A stretch of 12,736 bases of DNA from Bacillota bacterium (lineage in GTDB: Bacteria; Bacillota_A; Clostridia; Lachnospirales; Lachnospiraceae): positions 1 through 12,736 of the forward strand of contig JAEZSL010000305.1 in the NCBI GenBank assembly GCA_023443925.1, read 5' to 3'. The position numbers were made by a program, and so were the translations under genes. Below are positions 1 to 6,829 of the stretch, piece after piece (the first letter of the stretch is position 1; every line of letters begins with the position of its first letter). The notes below the pieces were generated by a model. It saw only the letters and a list, made by a program, of their open reading frames with translations, searched no databases and was not told the DNA's origin.

Positions 1-1200
1 CTTCCTGAAATAAAAGACGATGAGATCCTGGTAAAAGTCATCAGCGACAGTATCTGTATGTCTACTTATAAGCTGGTAAAACAGGGGAAGAAGCATAAAA
101 GAGCTCCCCAAAACATTGATACCAATCCAATTATAATAGGTCATGAATTTGCAGGAGATATTGTAAAGGTTGGTGCGAAATGGGAAAGCCAGTTTAAACC
201 CGGACAAAAATTTGCCTTGCAGCCGGCGCTTAATTACAAGGGCAGCTTAGCGTCCCCGGGTTATTCCTATGAGTATTTCGGCGGAGCCTGCACCTACTGC
301 ATTATACCTCAGGAGGTAATGGAACTTGGATGCCTGCTGAATTATGATGGGGAAAGCTATTTCCAGGCATCACTGGGTGAACCCATGAGTTGTATTATCG
401 GCGGTTACCATGCTAATTACCATACCAATAAGCAGAATTATGACCACGCCATGGGTACAAAGGCGGAGGGCAATATCCTGATTATGGGAGGCTGCGGTCC
501 CATGGGCCTTGGAGCAGTAAGCTACGGCCTGTATATTGAAAATAAACCGAAACGCATTATAGTCACCGATATCAGTGATGACAGAATAAAAAGAGCAAGG
601 GAAGTAATCTCCGAAGAAATGGCAGCCGAACGAGGAATTGAACTGATTTATGCCAATACTGCCGCCATGGAGAATCCTGTGGAAGCACTGATGGAATTAA
701 CCGAAGGACACGGCTATGATGATGTCTTTGTCTATGTCCCAATAAAACAGGTAGCAGAAATGGGAGACGCCCTGTTAGCATTTGACGGCTGTATGAATTT
801 CTTTGCCGGCCCCACAGATAACCAGTTTAAAGCAGAAATCAACCTGTATAATACCCATTATACCAGTACCCATCTGCTTGGAACCACCGGTGGTAATACG
901 GACGATCTGGTAGAAGCGATTGAGTTATCTTCCAAAGGAAGTATTGAACCGGCAGTTATGGTTACCCATGTTGGCGGTATCGACAGTATAGCGGAGGCAA
1001 CCAGGAATCTGCCGGATATACCGGGCGGAAAGAAACTGACTTATACCCAGTTTAACATGCCTCTTACTGCTTTAGAGGATTTTGAAGAACTGGGCAAGAC
1101 AGAACCTTTATTTAAGAAGCTGTCGGATTCCTGTAAGGCACACAAAGGCTTATGGAATGCGGAAGCAGAAAAGCTTTTATTTGAACATTTTGGTGTCTGA
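1..1200 (+). CDS. sorE: L-sorbose-1-phosphate reductase-like zinc-binding dehydrogenase, 5'-truncated by window edge
   Basis: Medium-chain NAD(P)-dependent, zinc-binding dehydrogenase; 399 residues are in the window and the true start lies to the left, because the frame is open from base 1. An ATG at base 58 is internal: it follows Cys19, the expected first catalytic zinc ligand (DSICMST). Other family marks are GHEFAG (His48, Glu49), a likely fourth ligand in LGEPM (Glu127) and a Rossmann nucleotide loop GGCGPMG near residues 163-169. The four-cysteine structural zinc lobe of classical alcohol dehydrogenases is not apparent. Long stretches (GYSYEYFGG, YHANYHT, NFFAGPTD, NLPDIPGGKK) match what I remember of SorE, the cytoplasmic enzyme that reduces L-sorbose 1-phosphate to glucitol 6-phosphate after PTS uptake. 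The PTS genes ptsH and ptsI downstream fit a substrate delivered as a phosphate. The dehydrogenase family is certain; the exact substrate is inferred and could be another ketose or polyol phosphate. Confidence 0.8.
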   Translation, partial: LPEIKDDEILVKVISDSICMSTYKLVKQGKKHKRAPQNIDTNPIIIGHEFAGDIVKVGAKWESQFKPGQKFALQPALNYKGSLASPGYSYEYFGGACTYCIIPQEVMELGCLLNYDGESYFQASLGEPMSCIIGGYHANYHTNKQNYDHAMGTKAEGNILIMGGCGPMGLGAVSYGLYIENKPKRIIVTDISDDRIKRAREVISEEMAAERGIELIYANTAAMENPVEALMELTEGHGYDDVFVYVPIKQVAEMGDALLAFDGCMNFFAGPTDNQFKAEINLYNTHYTSTHLLGTTGGNTDDLVEAIELSSKGSIEPAVMVTHVGGIDSIAEATRNLPDIPGGKKLTYTQFNMPLTALEDFEELGKTEPLFKKLSDSCKAHKGLWNAEAEKLLFEHFGV

Positions 1201-1308
1201 TCATCTGGATAGCGGCTCAGTATCAGCTAAGATTGCAAATGTAATTGCAGATGCAATTGATTAGAGGGCTTTCATCAGATGCTGAGTTTAAGCGGAGGAG
1301 ATGGAAGC

Positions 1309-1339
1309 TTGCAGCATAAATAAATGTATAGAGTATAGT
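1309..1339 (+). promoter_or_regulatory. weak candidate promoter for ptsH-ptsI
   Basis: TTGCAG (1309-1314) and TATAGT (1334-1339) are separated by 19 bases, longer than the preferred 17. Transcription would start near 1346, just where the stem-loop-rich leader begins. The fit is weak, and read-through from the dehydrogenase gene is an equally good way to express ptsHI. Confidence 0.3.
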
Positions 1340-1346
1340 GTAAATT

Positions 1347-1428
1347 GCCTCGCGAGATGAATTCGAGTTATTAGCAGAATAGCAAAAGAGGCTATTCTTC
1401 ACGGTTTATGCCCAAAAAGCATGGGCAT
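1347..1428 (+). promoter_or_regulatory. candidate structured leader of ptsH
   Basis: Two perfect stem-loops lie side by side ahead of ptsH. AGAATAGC (1376-1383) pairs with GCTATTCT (1391-1398) and ATGCCCA (1408-1414) pairs with TGGGCAT (1422-1428); each has a 7-base loop. Upstream, CTCG (1349-1352) can pair with CGAG (1364-1367), and GCCTC (1347-1351) can instead pair with GAGGC (1388-1392), which would break the first hairpin. None is followed by a T-run, so they are not simple terminators. I recognise no known riboswitch or the ribonucleic antiterminator sequence of PTS-regulated antitermination. Hairpins are seen; any regulatory role is inferred. Confidence 0.4.
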
Positions 1429-1462
1429 TAGTGTGAAATAAAGGATAGAGAGGAGAATCAAT

Positions 1463-1726
1463 ATGGTTAGTCAGAAAACTACCGTAATCAATAAATCCGG
1501 AATCCATGCAAGACCGGCGGGTGAACTTGTGCAGGTCGCATCCAAGTGTTCTTCGGAGGTTGTTATCCGGGTTGGTGAAAAGAGTATAAATCCAAAAAGT
1601 ATCTTAATGTTGATGGCAGCCGCCATCCGCTGCGGTACGGAGATTACCGTGGAGTGCAGCGGTGAAACGGAGGAAGAGGATTTACAGAGAATCCTGGATG
1701 CCATAGCCGGTGGATTAGGAGAATAG
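1463..1726 (+). CDS. ptsH: HPr, phosphocarrier protein of the PTS
   Basis: Small cytoplasmic phosphocarrier of 87 residues, the usual HPr length. It accepts phosphate from enzyme I on His15 and hands it to sugar-specific EIIA domains. The active-site segment GIHARPAG (residues 13-20) places His15 and Arg17 exactly. Ser46 is present in NPKSILMLM, so the protein could be phosphorylated by HPr kinase as in carbon catabolite control of Firmicutes, although the residues after it differ from the common KSIMGVM (Met replaces the usual Gly49). Start: AGGAG at 1451-1455, seven bases before the ATG. The enzyme I gene follows after 12 bases, so the two are surely co-transcribed. The ptsHI pair next to a SorE-type dehydrogenase leaves open whether this is the general HPr of the cell or a paralog dedicated to one sugar system. 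Confidence 0.95.
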   Translation: MVSQKTTVINKSGIHARPAGELVQVASKCSSEVVIRVGEKSINPKSILMLMAAAIRCGTEITVECSGETEEEDLQRILDAIAGGLGE

Positions 1727-1738
1727 TGAGGGCTGCAG

Positions 1739-3424
1739 ATGAAAGCCATTAAAGTTGAAAAAACCGCATCAAAGGGTATCGCAATGGGGAAAGCCTTCCT
1801 TGTGCGTAAACCGGAACTGAAAATAAGTGCCGGTTTAATACAGGAGGAAACCATTCCGGATGAGTTAAAGAGATATGATACGGCTGTCGGACTGGCAGCC
1901 GCAGAACTGGAAGAGTTAGCTCGTACCAGTGCCATTTTCGGAGCCCATCTGGAAATGGTAAAGGATATTGCCCTTTATGAGAGCGTAACGGCAAAGATAA
2001 AAAGCAGATATAATGCAGAAACAGCGCTGATGGAAGCCTCGGCGGAATTTATACAGATTTTTGAGTCCATGGATGATGATTATATGCGTGAAAGAGCTGC
2101 CGATGTAAAGGATGTCAGTTACCGGTTATTATGTGACTTGCAGGGAGTTACCGCAAATCCCTTTGAAGGGATTGCCAAACCGGTGATACTGGTGGCAGAG
2201 GATTTAACCCCATCGGATACGGCAAATCTGGATCTTAAATATGTACTTGGCTTCATTACCAGGGACGGAGGTGTAACAAGCCATGTTTCCATTATGGCAA
2301 AAAGTCTTGGCTTACCCGCGCTGGTAGGGGTTAAGGATATTCTTAAGGAGGTAAGCGAAGGGGATACGGTCATTCTGGATGCGGGACAGGGGGATATTAT
2401 CATCAATCCCCGGGAAGATGTTGTAGAAAATTACAGGAATTTAAAATCAGCTTTTGAAAAAAGGCAGTCGGAATTAGCAGAGATGACAGGTCTTCCGGCC
2501 GTTACCAGGGACGGCAAAGAAGTTTTATTATGTGCCAATGCCGGCAATATTAAGGATATCAGGAATGCCTTACAGTATAATGTGGATGGAATCGGACTTT
2601 TCAGAAGTGAATTTCTTTATATGGAGAACAGCCATTTTCCGACGGAGGAGGAGCAGTTTTTAGTATACCGGGAAGCTGCCAAGCTTTGCAGCAGGGAACT
2701 TACCATAAGAACCCTGGATATCGGGGGCGATAAAGAACTGCCCTATTATGTCTTTGAGAAAGAGGAAAATCCTTTCTTAGGCTGGCGTGCCATACGGATC
2801 TCCCTGGAACTAAAAGATATGTTTAAAACCCAGTTGAGAGCAATCCTGAGAGCCAGTGCTTTTGGCCATGTGCGTATTATGTTTCCTATGATAATATCTC
2901 TGGAAGAATTAAGAATGGCAAAAGCGGCGGCAGAGGAATGCAAACAGGAACTAAAGAAAGAAAATACACCCTTTGATGAAGCGATTCAACTGGGAATGAT
3001 GATTGAGACACCGGCTTCCGTAATGTTAGCCGGTAAATTTGCAGAAGAAGCAGATTTTTTCAGCATCGGAACCAATGATCTGACCCAGTATATGCTGGCG
3101 GTGGACAGAGGCAATAAAAAAATTGCCGGGATGTATAATTCCTTTCACCCCTCCGTTCTGCACAGTATTAAGCAGGTAATAGGAGCGGGGCATGATAAGC
3201 AGATCAAAGTTGGAATGTGCGGCGAATTTGCCAGCGATGAAAGAGCGGTAAAACTGCTTCTGGGACTGGGGCTGGATGAATTCAGCATGTCATCTGCAGA
3301 GATACCGAATGTTAAAAACATAATTCGTAATACTTCCTATGACGAAGCGGTGGAGTTAGCAGAAAAAGCATTGGGTCAGAGTACTCTGGCTGATATTTAC
3401 GGGGTACTGGGCATAGAAGTTTAA
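1739..3424 (+). CDS. ptsI: PTS enzyme I (phosphoenolpyruvate-protein phosphotransferase)
   Basis: Cytoplasmic enzyme, 561 residues (family about 570), that takes phosphate from phosphoenolpyruvate and passes it to His15 of HPr. The N-terminal half holds the HPr-binding helical and phosphohistidine domains, with the active His182 in GGVTSHVSIMA (residues 177-187). The C-terminal barrel binds phosphoenolpyruvate and Mg: GLFRSEFLY (286-294), LDIGGDKELPY (326-336), METPASV (421-427), GTNDLTQY (444-451) and the catalytic Cys494 in VGMCGE. All key residues are intact, so the protein should be active. The start is set by GAGGG at 1728-1732, six bases before the ATG and overlapping the end of ptsH's stop region, which suggests translational coupling. 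A strong terminator 15 bases after the stop ends the operon. Confidence 0.97.
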   Translation: MKAIKVEKTASKGIAMGKAFLVRKPELKISAGLIQEETIPDELKRYDTAVGLAAAELEELARTSAIFGAHLEMVKDIALYESVTAKIKSRYNAETALMEASAEFIQIFESMDDDYMRERAADVKDVSYRLLCDLQGVTANPFEGIAKPVILVAEDLTPSDTANLDLKYVLGFITRDGGVTSHVSIMAKSLGLPALVGVKDILKEVSEGDTVILDAGQGDIIINPREDVVENYRNLKSAFEKRQSELAEMTGLPAVTRDGKEVLLCANAGNIKDIRNALQYNVDGIGLFRSEFLYMENSHFPTEEEQFLVYREAAKLCSRELTIRTLDIGGDKELPYYVFEKEENPFLGWRAIRISLELKDMFKTQLRAILRASAFGHVRIMFPMIISLEELRMAKAAAEECKQELKKENTPFDEAIQLGMMIETPASVMLAGKFAEEADFFSIGTNDLTQYMLAVDRGNKKIAGMYNSFHPSVLHSIKQVIGAGHDKQIKVGMCGEFASDERAVKLLLGLGLDEFSMSSAEIPNVKNIIRNTSYDEAVELAEKALGQSTLADIYGVLGIEV

Positions 3425-3438
3425 TCCGGAATAGCGGT

Positions 3439-3478
3439 AAAGGATGAAGTGAATTTTATATCTACTTCATCCTTTTTT
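3439..3478 (+). terminator. intrinsic terminator after ptsI
   Basis: AAAGGATGAAGT (3439-3450) pairs perfectly over 12 bases with ACTTCATCCTTT (3464-3475) around a 13-base loop, and the run of six T (3473-3478) follows the stem. It lies just after the ptsI stop and is the only convincing intrinsic terminator in the window. Confidence 0.92.
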
Positions 3479-3662
3479 AGTACATTAGAAATCCCATGGA
3501 ATTCTCCTAAGCATAAAAAAACGGACCAAACGATAGCTGGGAAGGGAGCAGTGCGGAAGAAAGCTTTGATAGTAAAAAACCGGCTTGCGGAGAAAGGAAT
3601 CTTAATTTTATAGGTAGAACTATTATTTTCTGAGGTTCAGGCCGGAAAAAAACTCCCAATTT

Positions 3663-3673
3663 TGGTATATAAT
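3663..3673 (+). promoter_or_regulatory. candidate -10 region upstream of lactonase gene
   Basis: TGGTATATAAT reads as TATAAT at 3668-3673, or as an extended -10 (TG-n-TATATA) at 3663-3671. No TTGACA-like -35 is found at the right distance. If it is used, the lactonase transcript would have a leader of about 380 bases that includes the hairpins at 3861-3919. Confidence 0.3.
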
Positions 3674-3860
3674 GTATTTATTTGTTTTAATTACACAAAT
3701 TAATTCTTTCGCTTGATACTTAAATGGTTAAAATGAATAAATTTTTTCAAATTTCGTAAGTAAAAGATTGCCAATATAAGCTTTGAGAGGTAAAATAGGA
3801 GTTAGGGAACAGGGCTGCTAAATGCATTAATAAAAGTGTTTAAGACGGCACCTGTACATG

Positions 3861-3919
3861 TACGGCATTCAATTAGAATGCCGTATATTCTGCTTAATCC
3901 GATACGGCTTCTCGGATTA
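3861..3919 (+). promoter_or_regulatory. two adjacent hairpins with alternative pairing
   Basis: Hairpin 1 is a perfect 10-base stem, TACGGCATTC (3861-3870) with GAATGCCGTA (3876-3885), and a 5-base loop. Hairpin 2 is TAATCCGA (3895-3902) with TCGGATTA (3912-3919), extended by two G-C pairs across a bulge. The loop of hairpin 2 repeats TACGGC, so ATACGGCTTC (3902-3911) can pair with the 3' arm of hairpin 1 (3876-3886) and would open both. There is no T-run after either stem. Pairing is read directly from the sequence; a switch function is inferred. Confidence 0.5.
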
Positions 3920-3932
3920 GCAAAAGGTAAAT

Positions 3933-3960
3933 AGAATAAAGCAGATAGAATAAAGCAGAT
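3933..3960 (+). repeat. 14-base tandem duplication
   Basis: Two exact, adjacent copies of AGAATAAAGCAGAT (3933-3946 and 3947-3960). The AGCAGATA core also occurs in the larger degenerate repeat array at 5853-5983, so the two intergenic regions may share a repeat family. Confidence 0.85.
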
Positions 3961-4062
3961 AACGATTGCATTGTGGCTATGGGGACAAGTTCATGTCACA
4001 TAAAGCAGGAACGGGCAGAGAAAGCAATGTGGATATGTATATCGCTTTGAATGGAGGATCAA

Positions 4063-5103
4063 ATGAAAGACGATAAGACAAGAGAATTATTAATCTCTGG
4101 ATATGGGCCTGGAACTGCACAGGAAGCTTCGATTGCTTTATATGAGATGACAAGCCGGTTAGAATTTAATAAGGTGCTGTGGGAAGATACGGTTACTGCA
4201 CCTACCTTCTTATGCACCTATCATGATATTTGTTTTGGAATCCGGGAAGAGGGCAGCAGCGGAGCCGTGTTATGTTACCAGAGACAGGAGGATAAATACA
4301 TACTTAAAGATAAGCTGGAGTTAAAAGGCGGTGCCCTGTGCCATATCGTATACCAGCCGGCTAGTCAGGTCCTTTATGCTTCCTTTTATGAAACGGGCCA
4401 TGTTGCGGCAATAAAAGTAGAAAACTTCCGTTTTACGAAAGTACTTAATTTTTTTCAGATACCGTCTGATATACCGGGAGGACTGACCAGAGCACACTGC
4501 TGTGCTTTAGAACCGGACGGCTCCAGGGTTTTTACCGTCAATATCGCACTGGACCGCATCTGCATTTATGATACGGAGGACGGTGCCTTAAAGCCAAACC
4601 AGCATCTGCCTTATGTACAATTGGAAAAAGGAAAGGGACCCAGGCATATAAAATTCCATCCTCTCCAGAATTACCTGTATTTGATTACGGAATACTCCAA
4701 TGAAGTATTCACTTTTCTATATGAAAAAGAAAACGGGCAGCCCAAATTCAAGCTGCTGCAGAAGATCAGTACTCTTCCGGCAGACTTTACCGGTACCAGT
4801 TACGGCTCCGCTTTAGAAATCTCAAAGGACGGAAGATTTTTATATGCTGCCAACCGGGGGGCCGATACTATAGCAGTCTTTGATATCAATCCCGACGGAA
4901 CGTTAACGAAGATTCAGGACAGAAGCTGTGAAGGAAGCTGCCCCAGACATATCGCACTGACAAAGGATGATGCCGGTCTGCTGATTGCCAACCAGAATAC
5001 CGATGAAGTTGTAATCCTTAAGACCGATGAATACAATGGCATGCTGTCAGAAATCCTATCAAGGAAAGCGTTTTACCGTCCGGCTTATATAGAGGAATTG
5101 TAA
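4063..5103 (+). CDS. YbhE-type beta-propeller lactonase, probable 6-phosphogluconolactonase
   Basis: Cytoplasmic protein of 346 residues, the usual length of the lactonase family of seven-bladed propellers (Pfam Lactonase, PF10282). Family members hydrolyse 6-phosphogluconolactone in the oxidative pentose phosphate pathway (Pgl/YbhE type). Recognisable blade motifs are CCALEPDGSRVFTVN (about 146-160), GKGPRHIKFHP (190-200), ALEISKDGRFLYAANRGADT (250-269) and CPRHIALTKDDAGLLIANQN (293-312). Start: GGAGG at 4053-4057 is five bases before the ATG at 4063, whereas the in-frame ATG at 4051 has no ribosome binding site and overlaps that signal. The N-terminal third is less typical, so another lactone substrate is possible. 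A small unknown gene follows after 61 bases. The PTS block upstream shows only that the neighbourhood is metabolic. Confidence 0.85.
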   Translation: MKDDKTRELLISGYGPGTAQEASIALYEMTSRLEFNKVLWEDTVTAPTFLCTYHDICFGIREEGSSGAVLCYQRQEDKYILKDKLELKGGALCHIVYQPASQVLYASFYETGHVAAIKVENFRFTKVLNFFQIPSDIPGGLTRAHCCALEPDGSRVFTVNIALDRICIYDTEDGALKPNQHLPYVQLEKGKGPRHIKFHPLQNYLYLITEYSNEVFTFLYEKENGQPKFKLLQKISTLPADFTGTSYGSALEISKDGRFLYAANRGADTIAVFDINPDGTLTKIQDRSCEGSCPRHIALTKDDAGLLIANQNTDEVVILKTDEYNGMLSEILSRKAFYRPAYIEEL

Positions 5104-5164
5104 AAGAGTACATTTATTTTTACGTTGCAAAGGAAAATAAAGTTAATTTAGGACAGGTGCTGCC

Positions 5165-5686
5165 ATGAAAGAAAAAACATCGGAGGGACATAAAGAAAAC
5201 ATAATCAGTTGTATCCGGGAAGAGGATTTAGCAGATAAGCCGGCAATTCTTATTAACAATGTAGAAGAGGGCTTTGAAAATTATGAGTATCTGGTATTAC
5301 AGGGTGAGAAAGAGGCTTATGAACAGTTTTTAGCCCAGGTAATGGTACTCAATGGTATTGCTGATGCCTATGCTGATTTTTACTATGCAAGACTGGATGA
5401 GGTACAAAAAGAGTGTTTTCATAAAGCCTTATCCGAAGAAAACCGGACTTTTCTGTTAGAAGGTACCTGGACAGACGGAATATATTATTCTTTAAATAGC
5501 AGGCTGCTGCAATTTCTGCTGGAGATTACGGTTAAAGAGTTGTTATTTAGTACGTTTTATTTTACCAGATATGCCTGTACAGTATGGGGAAATTATGGTT
5601 TACGGTTTCCTGTCTTTTTCCGGGAGGATGAAACGAAGGAAAAATATCGGAAACTGGCAGAGAGTTGCGGCTTAACTGCGGAATAA
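5165..5686 (+). CDS. uncharacterised 173-residue protein
   Basis: I do not recognise this protein. It is acidic at the N-terminus, has no signal peptide, and probably is cytoplasmic. Residues 40-130 look mainly helical, with aromatic-rich patches (DAYADFYYARLDEV at 67-80, SRLLQFLLEITVKELLFSTFYF at 112-133 in two overlapping stretches). It ends in a distinctive block, YACTVWGNYG then LRFPVFFRED (136-155), which would be the best seed for a family search. The hydrophobic stretch at 114-133 is broken by charged residues and is unlikely to be a true membrane helix. Start: AGGTG at 5155-5159, five bases before the ATG, a modest site. It lies 61 bases after the lactonase gene with no terminator of normal composition between, so the two may be co-transcribed. 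Coding reality is supported by length, position and plausible composition. Confidence 0.75.
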   Translation: MKEKTSEGHKENIISCIREEDLADKPAILINNVEEGFENYEYLVLQGEKEAYEQFLAQVMVLNGIADAYADFYYARLDEVQKECFHKALSEENRTFLLEGTWTDGIYYSLNSRLLQFLLEITVKELLFSTFYFTRYACTVWGNYGLRFPVFFREDETKEKYRKLAESCGLTAE

Positions 5687-5852
5687 TGTAAGGGTAAAAG
5701 GCTTCTGTGAGTATTACCTGATCGAGCGGTAGGTAGTTTCTTAACCGTATATGCAGAATATTTTTAAGAGCAGTAAAGAATATTAAGCAGGAAATAGACC
5801 ATACATATTGAATAAAGAATAAGGTGTTAATTATAAGAAGATATATATTGTT

Positions 5853-5983
5853 AACAGAGATTTGCTGTAGCGAAATAAATCACAAGCAGAGTTAAATCGT
5901 AAGCAGAGATTTACTGAAAGCAGAAATAAATCATAGCAGAAATAAATCATAGCAGATAAAATCGTAGACAGAATATATCATAT
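5853..5983 (+). repeat. degenerate tandem repeat, about 16-base unit
   Basis: About eight head-to-tail units of 15-18 bases begin at 5853, 5869, 5885, 5902, 5919, 5935, 5951 and 5966. Two central copies (5919-5934, 5935-5950) are identical: AGCAGAAATAAATCAT. Neighbours vary, for example AGCAGAGTTAAATCGTA and AGCAGATAAAATCGT. Two more diverged units (5769-5785, 5786-5802) lie upstream at the same 17-base step. Units are directly adjacent with no unique spacers, so this is not a CRISPR array. It resembles decayed slippage-type repeats or an array of binding sites; no function can be read from it. Confidence 0.8.
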
Positions 5984-6070
5984 ACAGTAAGTAAATTAGT
6001 AATAGTGATAACTATATATAGTGAATAGATCATAAACAAAAAAAGACTATATGCAGTTCATAATCGTATA

Positions 6071-6076
6071 TATAAT
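6071..6076 (+). promoter_or_regulatory. candidate -10 box for nitroreductase gene
   Basis: TATAAT at 6071-6076 would start transcription near 6083, giving a leader of about 40 bases. No good -35 box stands 16-18 bases upstream (TATATG there), and the region is so AT-rich that chance matches are expected. Confidence 0.3.
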
Positions 6077-6124
6077 AAAACCATATATGAAATATTATCG
6101 CAGGAAAGCGAAAGGAGAACCAAT

Positions 6125-6700
6125 ATGTTTAAAGATTTAGTAACACAAGCCCGTTCTATCCGGCGTTTTGACGGAGCAAAAGAAATAACCGCAGAGCAGC
6201 TTCGGGAACTTGCCGATTACGGAAGACTTTCCCCAAGCGGTGCCAACCGTCAGCCGTTAAAATATATACTGGTACATTCCGGGGAAATGAATGATAAGGT
6301 ATATGAAAATGTAGCCTGGGCCGGTTATTTAAAGGATTGGGACGGCCCGGTTTCAGAAGAACGCCCTACCGGTTATATCCTTATGTTAAGAGATAATTCC
6401 ATCAATAAAGCCATGACTATGGATGAAGGGATTGCTGCTCAGAGTATTTTTCTGGGTGCAGCACAAATGGGACTTGGCGGGTGCTTTATCGGCAGTTTCA
6501 AAAAAGAACCACTAAAAAACCTTTTGGGTATCGGTGAAGAATTTGACATTGCACTGGTAATTGCTTTAGGATATCCCAAAGAAGAAGTTGTGCTGGAAGA
6601 AATCAACGACAACGGCGAGGTTAAGTACTGGAGAGACGGCAACCAGGTACACCATGTACCCAAACGTACACTGGAGCAGGTTATTGTAAAAGAATGGTAA
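6125..6700 (+). CDS. nitroreductase-family FMN-dependent oxidoreductase
   Basis: Cytoplasmic flavoprotein of 191 residues, a usual length for compact clostridial nitroreductases. Such enzymes use NAD(P)H to reduce nitroaromatics, quinones or other electron-poor substrates through FMN, as dimers. Visible FMN-site motifs are the N-terminal ARSIRRFDG (residues 9-17), SPSGANRQPLKYILV (36-50), the helix DEGIAAQSIFLGAAQMGLGG (100-119) and the strand LVIALGYPKEE (144-154), which is typical of the family. Start: AAGGAG at 6112-6117, seven bases before the ATG. It appears monocistronic: a 438-base repeat-bearing gap precedes it, and the next gene is 129 bases away with its own promoter-like box. The physiological substrate cannot be told from sequence. 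Confidence 0.92.
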   Translation: MFKDLVTQARSIRRFDGAKEITAEQLRELADYGRLSPSGANRQPLKYILVHSGEMNDKVYENVAWAGYLKDWDGPVSEERPTGYILMLRDNSINKAMTMDEGIAAQSIFLGAAQMGLGGCFIGSFKKEPLKNLLGIGEEFDIALVIALGYPKEEVVLEEINDNGEVKYWRDGNQVHHVPKRTLEQVIVKEW

Positions 6701-6800
6701 GCCGGTAACTAAGCTTTATTTACGCTCGTATTCATTCCGAAATCAAAATGTCTTATGATAATAATTTCTATAATTGTTTAATTTATGAAACTGTAGTATG

Positions 6801-6824
6801 TATAATAAGTATAGTATGGAGGGG
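6801..6824 (+). promoter_or_regulatory. candidate -10 box and ribosome binding site for membrane protein gene
   Basis: TATAAT at 6801-6806 would start transcription near 6813, leaving a leader of only about 17 bases that contains the strong site GGAGGGG (6818-6824), five bases before the ATG at 6830. The -35 is poor: TTGTTT lies 21 bases away. The ribosome binding site is clear, the promoter uncertain. Confidence 0.45.
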
Positions 6825-6829
6825 AATCT

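Larger units (their letters stand above)
3479..4062. other. 584-base non-coding region between terminator and lactonase gene
   Basis: I see no credible protein or tRNA gene on either strand here. The first part (3479-3660) has no recognisable element. From about 3660 it becomes AT-rich and has a TATAAT-like -10 box. Bases 3845-3921 contain the palindrome GTACATGTAC (3854-3863) and two strong hairpins, then a 14-base tandem duplication (3933-3960). The last 100 bases lead to the GGAGG ribosome binding site at 4053-4057. The layout suggests a long 5' leader for the lactonase gene. Confidence 0.6.
5687..6124. other. 438-base AT-rich intergenic region with repeats
   Basis: No protein or RNA gene is apparent. 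Bases 5713-5737 can form a weak hairpin (ATTACCT with AGGTAGT, one G-T pair) followed by TTTCTT, at best a poor terminator for the upstream gene. The middle part is a degenerate tandem repeat described separately. The last 120 bases are extremely AT-rich and contain a TATAAT box before the nitroreductase gene. Confidence 0.6.

Noticed and set aside
1201..1264. A second-frame extension past the dehydrogenase stop that reads like a short helix (SAKIANVIADAID)
   Set aside because: The dehydrogenase ends where SorE-like proteins are expected to end (LFEHFGV); the tail has no start or ribosome binding site and is explained by ATTGCA repeats.
1302..1315. Catabolite-responsive (cre) operator before ptsH
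   Set aside because: TGGAAGCTTGCAGC misses the central CG and the 3' half of the consensus.
1471..1935. Antisense reading frame of 154 codons across ptsH-ptsI, and the other minus-strand frames inside genes
   Set aside because: They lie opposite well-recognised genes, show no protein family features and lack ribosome binding sites.
4051..4062. Upstream in-frame ATG as start of the lactonase gene
   Set aside because: It has no ribosome binding site and overlaps the GGAGG that serves the ATG at 4063.
5113..5141. Hairpin TTTATTTT/AAAATAAA between the lactonase and unknown genes
   Set aside because: The stem is made only of A-T pairs with a 13-base loop; such pairing is expected by chance in AT-rich DNA.
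5713..5742. Intrinsic terminator after the 173-residue gene
   Set aside because: The stem has only seven pairs with one G-T, a loop of 11 bases and an interrupted T-run.
5853..5983. CRISPR array
   Set aside because: Repeat units of 15-18 bases are directly adjacent and degenerate, with no unique spacers and no cas gene nearby.
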